A stretch of 64,000 bases of DNA from Pseudomonas laurentiana (GTDB taxonomy: Bacteria; Pseudomonadota; Gammaproteobacteria; Pseudomonadales; Pseudomonadaceae): positions 1 through 64,000 of the forward strand of contig NZ_BMQU01000009.1 in NCBI RefSeq assembly GCF_014648275.1, read 5' to 3'. A program made the translations under genes and the position numbers. The notes beneath the pieces were generated by a model. The model was given only the letters and a program-made list of their open reading frames with translations. It did not search any database and was not told the origin of the DNA. Positions 58,283-64,000 of the stretch are shown here, in pieces. How positions within the stretch are numbered: the first letter of the stretch is position 1; each line of letters starts with the position of its first letter.

Positions 58283-59128
58283 ATGCACACCTGGATCAAC
58301 GCCCTCGCCGACCTGCAGGCACGCGGCGAACCCTGCGTACTGGTCACCATCATTGAGGAGCGCGGCTCGACCCCGCGCAACGCCGGTTCCAAGATGGTGG
58401 TCAGTGCCGAGCAGTTGTTCGACACCATTGGCGGCGGTCATCTGGAATACAAAGCCCTGCACATCGCCCGGCAGATGCTGGCCGAAGGGCGCCAGGCACC
58501 TCACCTGGAGCGCTTCAGCCTCGGCGCCAGCCTCGGCCAATGCTGTGGCGGCGCCACGGTGTTACTGTTCGAGCCGATGGGTCGGGTACAGGCGCAGATC
58601 GCCGTCTTCGGTGCAGGCCACGTCGGGCGGGCGCTGGTACCCTTGCTGGCCGCCTTGCCGTGCCGGGTTCGCTGGATCGACTCGCGCGAGCAGGAGTTCC
58701 CTGAGGCGATCCCAACGGGGGTCAGCACAATCGTCAGCGAAGACCCGGTCGATGAGGTCGACGACCTTCCGGTCGGCAGTTACTGCATCGTCATGACCCA
58801 CAATCATCAACTGGACCTGGAGCTGACGGCTGCCATCCTCAAACGCAATGATTTCACCTGGTTCGGATTGATCGGCTCGAAAACCAAACGGGCCAAGTTC
58901 GAGCACCGCTTGCATGACCGTGGTTTTACCCCGGAGCGGCTGCAACGGATGCGCTGCCCGATGGGGATTGCCGAGGTCAAGGGCAAGCTGCCGATCGAGA
59001 TCGCCGTGTCCATCGCCGCCGAAATCATTGCCACCTACAACGCCAATTTTGGCCAGCATGACGCTGCCGCCAATGCCGGCCCCATTGCCCAGCTGCTGCC
59101 GCCCTCGCGGCGCAGCCAAGCCCTTTGA
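58283..59128 (+). CDS. xdhC: Xanthine dehydrogenase accessory protein XdhC
   Basis: A 281-residue protein that inserts the sulfurated molybdenum cofactor into XdhB. It has an N-terminal Cys-containing domain (RGSTPRNAGSKMVV; IGGGHLEYKAL) and a Rossmann domain (VFGAGHVGRALVPLL; WFGLIGSKTKRAKFE). It follows xdhB after 49 bases. Confidence 0.94.
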   Translation: MHTWINALADLQARGEPCVLVTIIEERGSTPRNAGSKMVVSAEQLFDTIGGGHLEYKALHIARQMLAEGRQAPHLERFSLGASLGQCCGGATVLLFEPMGRVQAQIAVFGAGHVGRALVPLLAALPCRVRWIDSREQEFPEAIPTGVSTIVSEDPVDEVDDLPVGSYCIVMTHNHQLDLELTAAILKRNDFTWFGLIGSKTKRAKFEHRLHDRGFTPERLQRMRCPMGIAEVKGKLPIEIAVSIAAEIIATYNANFGQHDAAANAGPIAQLLPPSRRSQAL

Positions 59129-59138
59129 CGAGAGCCTC

Positions 59139-60443
59139 ATGAGCGCAAAACCCAACGCCTACCGTGCCGCGATCCTGCACAGCCTCGACGACCCCGCTGA
59201 AGTCGGCGTGGAAGCGTCCTACCAGTACTTTGAAGACGGCCTGCTGGTGGTCGAAGACGGCAAGATCAGCGCCATTGGCCATGCCAGTGAGTTGCTGCCG
59301 ACACTGCCGACAGACGTGAACGTGGTGCATTATCAGGATGCCCTGATCACCCCGGGCTTTATCGACACCCATATCCATTTTCCACAGACGGGCATGATCG
59401 GCTCCTACGGCGAACAGCTACTGGACTGGCTCAATACCTACACCTTCCCCTGCGAACGGCAGTTCGCCGACAAAGCCCATGCCGAGCAGGTCGCGAAGCG
59501 CTTCATCAAGGAACTGCTGCGTAACGGCACCACCACCGCGCTGGTGTTCGGCAGCGTTCATCCCGAATCGGTGGACGCCCTGTTTGAAGAGGCCCAGCGC
59601 CTGGACCTGCGGATGATCGCCGGCAAGGTGATGATGGACCGCAACGCACCGGATTACCTGACCGACACCGCCGAGTCCAGCTACCTGCAAAGCAAGGCCC
59701 TGATCGAGCGCTGGCACGGCAAGGGCCGCCTGCATTATGCCGTAACGCCGCGTTTCGCCCCGACCAGCACGCCAGAACAACTGGCCTTGGCCGGGCAACT
59801 GCTGGGCGAGTACCCCGACGTGTACCTGCACACCCACCTGAGCGAGAACCTCAAGGAAATCGAATGGGTCAAGGCACTGTTCCCGGAGCGCAAGGGCTAC
59901 CTGGATGTTTACGATCACTTCCAGTTGCTGGGGCAGCGCTCGGTGTTTGCCCATGGCGTGCACCTGTGCGATGACGAGTGCAAGCGCCTGGCGGAAACCG
60001 GCTCCGCCGTGGCCTTCTGCCCGACCTCCAACCTGTTTCTCGGCAGTGGTCTGTTCAATTTGCCACAAGCCGAGCAGCACAAGGTGAAGGTCGGCCTGGG
60101 GACTGACGTGGGGGCCGGCACCAGCTTCTCGCTGCTCAACACCCTGAACGAAGCCTACAAGGTCATGCAGCTTCAGGGCGCGCGGCTCAACCCATTCAAG
60201 TCGCTGTACCTGGCCACCCTGGGCGGCGCCAGGGCCCTGTGCCTGGAAGAGCGCATTGGCAGCCTCTCGCCCGGCCTCGATGCCGATTTCGTGGTGCTCG
60301 ACTACAACGCCACACCGCTGCTGTCCTACCGCTTGCAGCAGTCGAAAAGCATCGAAGAAACCCTGTTCGTGCTGATGACCCTGGGCGACGATCGCACCGT
60401 CCGTGAAACCTTCGCGGCGGGTCGCAGCGTGCACCAACGCTGA
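59139..60443 (+). CDS. guaD: Guanine deaminase
   Basis: A 434-residue amidohydrolase that turns guanine into xanthine, the substrate of XdhAB. Metal ligands are in GFIDTHIHFPQTG, LHTHLSENL, HGVHLCDDE and GTDVGAGTSFSLL. The ATG at 59139 follows GAGAG, ten bases after xdhC; the frame is open upstream inside xdhC. Confidence 0.95.
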   Translation: MSAKPNAYRAAILHSLDDPAEVGVEASYQYFEDGLLVVEDGKISAIGHASELLPTLPTDVNVVHYQDALITPGFIDTHIHFPQTGMIGSYGEQLLDWLNTYTFPCERQFADKAHAEQVAKRFIKELLRNGTTTALVFGSVHPESVDALFEEAQRLDLRMIAGKVMMDRNAPDYLTDTAESSYLQSKALIERWHGKGRLHYAVTPRFAPTSTPEQLALAGQLLGEYPDVYLHTHLSENLKEIEWVKALFPERKGYLDVYDHFQLLGQRSVFAHGVHLCDDECKRLAETGSAVAFCPTSNLFLGSGLFNLPQAEQHKVKVGLGTDVGAGTSFSLLNTLNEAYKVMQLQGARLNPFKSLYLATLGGARALCLEERIGSLSPGLDADFVVLDYNATPLLSYRLQQSKSIEETLFVLMTLGDDRTVRETFAAGRSVHQR

Positions 60444-60447
60444 ACGG

Positions 60448-61146
60448 CTAAGGTTCGCGCGCCAGCCCGCGATAGAGTGCGCCGCCGATCACAGCACCGA
60501 TCAGCGGCGCCACCCAGAACAGCCAGAGCTGCTGGAGTGCCCATCCGCCAACGAACAATGCCGGCCCGGTACTACGGGCCGGGTTGACCGAGGTGTTGGT
60601 GACGGGAATCGAGATCAGGTGAATCAGTGTCAGTGCCAGGCCAATCGCGATGGGCGCAAAACCCGCCGGCGCCCGCGAGTCGGTCGCGCCCATGATGACC
60701 ACGATGAACATCGCAGTCATCACCACTTCACTGGTAAAACCGGCTGCCAACGAATAGCCGGCCGGCGAATGCTCGCCATAGCCGTTCGAGGCCAGGCCCG
60801 ATGCCACATCAAACCCGGCCTTTCCACTGGCAATGTAGTAAATCAACGCCGCTGCGATGACCGCACCAATCACCTGGGCAACGATGTAGGGCACCAGTTC
60901 CTTGGCGGGAAAGCGCCCGCCGACGACGAGCCCGAGCGACACCGCAGGGTTCAAATGACAGCCAGAGATATGACCGATAGCGAAAGCCATGGTCAGTACG
61001 GTAAGCCCGAAGGCCATGGAAACACCGACCAGCCCGATACCGCTGGGGAGCGACGCGGCCAGCACTGCGCTGCCACACCCACCCAAAACCAGCCAGAACG
61101 TCCCGATCAGCTCAGCACCCATGCGTTTACTCAGGGGCATCGACAT
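60448..61146 (-). CDS. aqpZ: Aquaporin Z-type water channel
   Basis: A 232-residue inner-membrane channel with six membrane segments and two NPA boxes ([23 protein letters not shown]). The HLNPA and RSTGPA surroundings fit water-selective aquaporins rather than glycerol facilitators. GAGGA lies before the ATG at 61146. It is convergent with guaD, four bases apart. Confidence 0.93.
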   Translation of the reverse strand: MSMPLSKRMGAELIGTFWLVLGGCGSAVLAASLPSGIGLVGVSMAFGLTVLTMAFAIGHISGCHLNPAVSLGLVVGGRFPAKELVPYIVAQVIGAVIAAALIYYIASGKAGFDVASGLASNGYGEHSPAGYSLAAGFTSEVVMTAMFIVVIMGATDSRAPAGFAPIAIGLALTLIHLISIPVTNTSVNPARSTGPALFVGGWALQQLWLFWVAPLIGAVIGGALYRGLAREP

Positions 61147-61309
61147 GGATCAATCCTCAAGTAGTTAGAAGCAGCACGCAAAAAGCGCAAGCCCAACTGC
61201 TTGATGAAGGTTTGCGGTGTGGTTCAGCTGAGAATCTAGCAGAGGATGGAGCAAGCGCCAGTGATTGCAGGGTTGCTGAAATCACCGGAGCCCGCGTTTG
61301 CCGTGCGCA

Positions 61310-62077
61310 TCAGCCCTTGGTCGACGCCGGGCTGCCGCGTTTCTTGGTCTGCAACAGGTGCGAGAACACTGCATGCAGGTCATCGGACGCACTGTCCTCA
61401 TCGAGGTTGAGCTTGCTGTCGATGTGGTCCATGTGGTGCATCATCAGGTTGACCGCAAGCGTCGCATCACGGGCTTCGATGGCGTCGATCAATTGCATGT
61501 GCTCGTCATAGGAACAATGCGAGCGGTTGCCACTTTCATACTGGGCGATGATCAGCGAGGTCTGCGACACCAGGCTGCGCTGGAAGCTGATCAGCGGTGC
61601 ATTGCCCGCGGCCTCGGCCAGCTTGAGGTGAAACTCGCCAGACAGGCGAATACCGGCACCGCGGTCACCTCGGGAAAAGCTGTCGCGCTCGTCACGCACC
61701 ATTTGCCGCAGTTCGTTCAATTGCTCGACGGTAGCGTGCTCGACCGCAAGCTCGGTAATCGCCCGCTCGACCAGACGCCGGGAAAAGAACACCTGGCGCG
61801 CTTCTTCTACCGTAGGGCTGGCAACCACGGCACCACGGTTGGGCCGCAACAGCACCACGCTTTCATGGGCCAGACGCGACAGCGCGCGGCGAATGATGGT
61901 GCGGCTGACGCCAAAAATCTCGCCCAGGGCTTCCTCACTCAATTTGGTACCCGGCGCCAGACGCTGCTCGAGGATCGCCTCGAAGATGTGCGCGTAAACG
62001 ATGTCGTCCTGAGTGCCACTGCGGCCGGCCTTGCCTGCACGCGCGGGTTTCTTGAGGGGTTGCAGCTGTTCGTTCAT
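61310..62077 (-). CDS. GntR-family regulator, FadR/FCD subfamily, next to purine permease
   Basis: A 255-residue regulator. The winged helix is LSEEALGEIFGVSRTIIRRA and an FCD domain with metal-type His (GEFHLKLAEAAGN; MMHHMDHIDSKL) follows. It is divergent from the purine permease, with a GntR-like palindrome between them, so it probably controls purine uptake and degradation. The ATG at 62077 is chosen; the frame upstream to 62260 lies in promoter DNA. Confidence 0.87.
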   Translation of the reverse strand: MNEQLQPLKKPARAGKAGRSGTQDDIVYAHIFEAILEQRLAPGTKLSEEALGEIFGVSRTIIRRALSRLAHESVVLLRPNRGAVVASPTVEEARQVFFSRRLVERAITELAVEHATVEQLNELRQMVRDERDSFSRGDRGAGIRLSGEFHLKLAEAAGNAPLISFQRSLVSQTSLIIAQYESGNRSHCSYDEHMQLIDAIEARDATLAVNLMMHHMDHIDSKLNLDEDSASDDLHAVFSHLLQTKKRGSPASTKG

Positions 62078-62433
62078 GGGTTCTCGAGCAGATAACCGGC
62101 AATTGGATCCGAACTGTAATACCGCACAGTGGGTCGTTGGCAAGCCGTGAGTAGAAAAATTAAGGAAAACAGTACGGCACATTGTACACAGCCAACAGCA
62201 ATTCTGCAGGTAGCGATAGCCGTTATAGCGGTATTGCCAAATAATATGCACACACTGCATAAAACATTATTTGATTTATTTGTATACAAAAGCATAATCG
62301 CAGCGTGCAACTTCCTGACTTAAAGGTCAATAAAGCAGTCCGGTCGCCTGCCACCCTACCCCCTCACAGAGCCCCCCAGTGCGTGCGCAGGCCAGGCTCT
62401 GCAAAACAAGAAAAGACTTGAGGAGTACATGCT
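62078..62433. other. 356-bp divergent promoter region, GntR / purine permease
   Basis: AT-rich in its middle part (62220-62300). It contains the palindrome TTTGTATACAAA (62279-62290) and a weaker TTGTACACA near 62183. No gene is seen. TTGAGGAG near the right end is the ribosome binding site for the permease. Confidence 0.65.
62279..62290. promoter_or_regulatory. Likely GntR/FadR-type operator
   Basis: TTTGTATACAAA is a perfect 12-bp palindrome of the TTGT-N2-ACAA kind often bound by FCD regulators. It is placed between the divergent regulator and permease genes. Confidence 0.55.
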
Positions 62434-63783
62434 GTGGAAAGCCGCAAATCCGAAGCCCCTACGCTGGATCTTGCTCCACCGCTCGAAACGAGCTGGCTGG
62501 AGCGGATTTTCAAACTCAAGCGGCATGGCACCACCGTCAAGACCGAGCTGATTGCCGGCATGACCACCTTCATCACCATGGCGTACATCATTTTCGTGAA
62601 CCCCAACATCATGGCCGATGCCGGGATCAACCATGGTGCCGCGTTCGTCGCCACCTGCATCGCCGCCGCCCTGGGCTGCCTGTTGATGGGCCTGTACGCT
62701 AACTGGCCGGTCGGCCTGGCGCCGGGCATGGGCCTCAATGCGTTCTTTACCTATACCGTCGTCGGCACCATGGGTTACACATGGGAAGCGGCCCTGGGTG
62801 CGGTGTTCGTTTCCGGTGTGTTGTTCATGCTGCTGACCTTGTCACGGGTGCGCGAGTGGCTTCTCAACAGCATCCCGGTCAGCCTGCGTCATGCCATGGG
62901 CGCCGGGGTCGGGTTGTTTCTCGGGTTGATCGGCCTGAAAACCGCCGGCATTGTCGTCGACAGCCCAGCCACCCTGATCAAGCTCGGCTCGCTGCACGAA
63001 CCCGCCCCCCTGCTGGCCGCAGTGTGTTTCCTGATGATCGCGATACTCAGCTATCGACGAGTGTTCGGCGCCATCCTGATCAGCATCATCAGCGTCACGC
63101 TGGCCGGCTGGAGCCTGGGGCTGGTGGAATACGGCGGCGTATTCTCATTGCCACCCAGCCTTGCACCGACCTGGATGGCCATGGATGTGGCCGGGGTGTT
63201 CAACGTCAGCATGATCAGCGTAGTCCTGGCGTTCCTGTTCGTGCACATGTTCGACACTGCCGGCACCCTGATGGGCGTCGCGCAGCGCGCCAACCTGGTG
63301 AACGCCGAGGGCCGCATCGAGAACCTCTCCCGCGCGCTGAAAGCCGACAGTGCCTCTAGCGTCTTTGGCGCCGTGGTAGGCGTTCCGCCCGTGACCAGCT
63401 ACGTGGAAAGCGCCGCCGGAGTGGCCGCAGGCGGGCGCACCGGCCTGACCGCCGTGGTTGTCGGGCTGTTGTTCATTGCCGCCATGTTCTTCGCGCCACT
63501 GGCGGGCATGATCCCCGCCTACGCCACCGCTGGCGCCTTGATCTACGTGGCCATGCTGATGATGGGCAGCATGGCCCACATCAATTGGGATGAAGCCACC
63601 GACAGCATCCCGGCAATCGTCACCGCAATCATGATGCCCCTGACTTTTTCGGTTGCCGACGGCATCGCCTTGGGCTTCATCACCTATGTCGCACTGAAGG
63701 CCGGTACAGGCCGACACAAAGAAATCTCAGCGAGCCTGTGGGTGCTGTGCGCCATTTTCATCGCCAAGTTCATGTTTTTGTAA
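62434..63783 (+). CDS. Purine (adenine/guanine/hypoxanthine) permease, AzgA type
   Basis: A 449-residue inner-membrane protein with about 12-14 membrane segments of the NCS2/AzgA family. Recognisable are FITMAYIIFVNPNIM, GLAPGMGLNAFFTYTVV and PPVTSYVESAAGVAAGGRTG. It would supply purines to guaD and xdhABC. The start is GTG at 62434, eight bases after GAGGAG; an ATG at 62429 is out of frame. Confidence 0.93.
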   Translation: MESRKSEAPTLDLAPPLETSWLERIFKLKRHGTTVKTELIAGMTTFITMAYIIFVNPNIMADAGINHGAAFVATCIAAALGCLLMGLYANWPVGLAPGMGLNAFFTYTVVGTMGYTWEAALGAVFVSGVLFMLLTLSRVREWLLNSIPVSLRHAMGAGVGLFLGLIGLKTAGIVVDSPATLIKLGSLHEPAPLLAAVCFLMIAILSYRRVFGAILISIISVTLAGWSLGLVEYGGVFSLPPSLAPTWMAMDVAGVFNVSMISVVLAFLFVHMFDTAGTLMGVAQRANLVNAEGRIENLSRALKADSASSVFGAVVGVPPVTSYVESAAGVAAGGRTGLTAVVVGLLFIAAMFFAPLAGMIPAYATAGALIYVAMLMMGSMAHINWDEATDSIPAIVTAIMMPLTFSVADGIALGFITYVALKAGTGRHKEISASLWVLCAIFIAKFMFL

Positions 63784-63804
63784 GGGTTGTACCGCAGTAA
63801 AAAC

Positions 63805-63825
63805 GGCCTCGCCTTCGGGTGAGGC
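63805..63825 (+). terminator. Hairpin after the purine permease gene
   Basis: GGCCTCGCC and GGTGAGGCC form a nine-pair stem with a TTCG loop, about 20 bases after the stop. There is no clear T run. Confidence 0.5.
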
Positions 63826-63848
63826 CTTCGCACATAAGGAGAACATAA

Positions 63849-64000
63849 ATGAGTGTGGAAACCTGGCTGTTGTTCTGTGGCGCGGCACTGATCGTCATTG
63901 CGATCCCCGGCCCGTTGTCCTTGCTGATGATCAGCAACAGCCTGAACTATGGCCTGCGTCGCTCCTACCCCGCGTTTCTCGGTGGTGTCATCGCTTCGAT
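63849..64000 (+). CDS. LysE/RhtB-family amino-acid exporter, N-terminus only
   Basis: Fifty codons are present before the window ends. MSVETWLLFCGAALIVIAIP followed by GPLSLLMISNSLNYGLRRSY is the typical first membrane segment and loop of RhtB-type exporters. AAGGAG precedes the ATG. Confidence 0.82.
   Translation, partial: MSVETWLLFCGAALIVIAIPGPLSLLMISNSLNYGLRRSYPAFLGGVIAS

Overview
ORGANISM. The window is chromosomal DNA of a fluorescent Pseudomonas (putida/fluorescens type). This rests on four things: GC-rich genes, Pseudomonas-type REP/REPIN repeats, protein sequences close to known Pseudomonas enzymes, and a gene order from the cbb3 oxidase genes to the xanthine dehydrogenase genes that matches the P. 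aeruginosa block cco - ccoGHIS - hemN - anr - apt - recR - ybaB - dnaX - ligA - zipA - smc - GntR - xdhABC - guaD as I remember it. No tRNA, rRNA, CRISPR array or intact insertion sequence was seen. || REGION 1 (1-14.8 kb), creatinine/creatine use. After the 5' end of a divergent glyA come a GlxA/AraC-type regulator and a tandem array of 101-bp REPIN units. Then, all on the minus strand, lie a four-gene polyamine-type ABC importer, creatininase, an amino-acid-type permease, a second GlxA-type regulator, creatinase and an MFS symporter. Together they would import creatinine or creatine and convert it to sarcosine plus urea; GlyA acts downstream on glycine and C1 units. A 65-bp block is conserved upstream of both the ABC operon and creatinase, so the two units probably share a regulator. 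A chemoreceptor gene follows. || REGION 2 (14.8-17.4 kb) holds small housekeeping genes: a periplasmic solute-binding protein, a DEDDh exonuclease, PpnP and an alpha/beta hydrolase. || REGION 3 (17.4-33.0 kb), microaerobic respiration. Two tandem ccoNOQP operons encode cbb3 oxidases and share tracts of perfect identity. They are followed by the assembly genes ccoG, ccoH, ccoI and ccoS, a TauE/SafE-like membrane protein, hemN with a perfect Anr box, anr itself, and apt. || REGION 4 (33.2-46.2 kb). The usual dnaX-ybaB-recR block is split by about 9.5 kb of AT-richer DNA. This insert carries an alpha-type (CS1/CfaE-like) chaperone-usher fimbrial locus with two CfaE-like tip proteins, two chaperones, one usher, two major pilins and a truncated usher copy, plus transposase remnants and a perfect 33-bp palindrome. 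The 4.5S RNA gene lies upstream of dnaX. || REGION 5 (46.3-64.0 kb) holds ligA, zipA and smc, then a purine-degradation block: a GntR regulator, xdhABC, guaD, an aquaporin, a second GntR regulator and an AzgA-type purine permease. It ends in the start of a LysE-family exporter gene.
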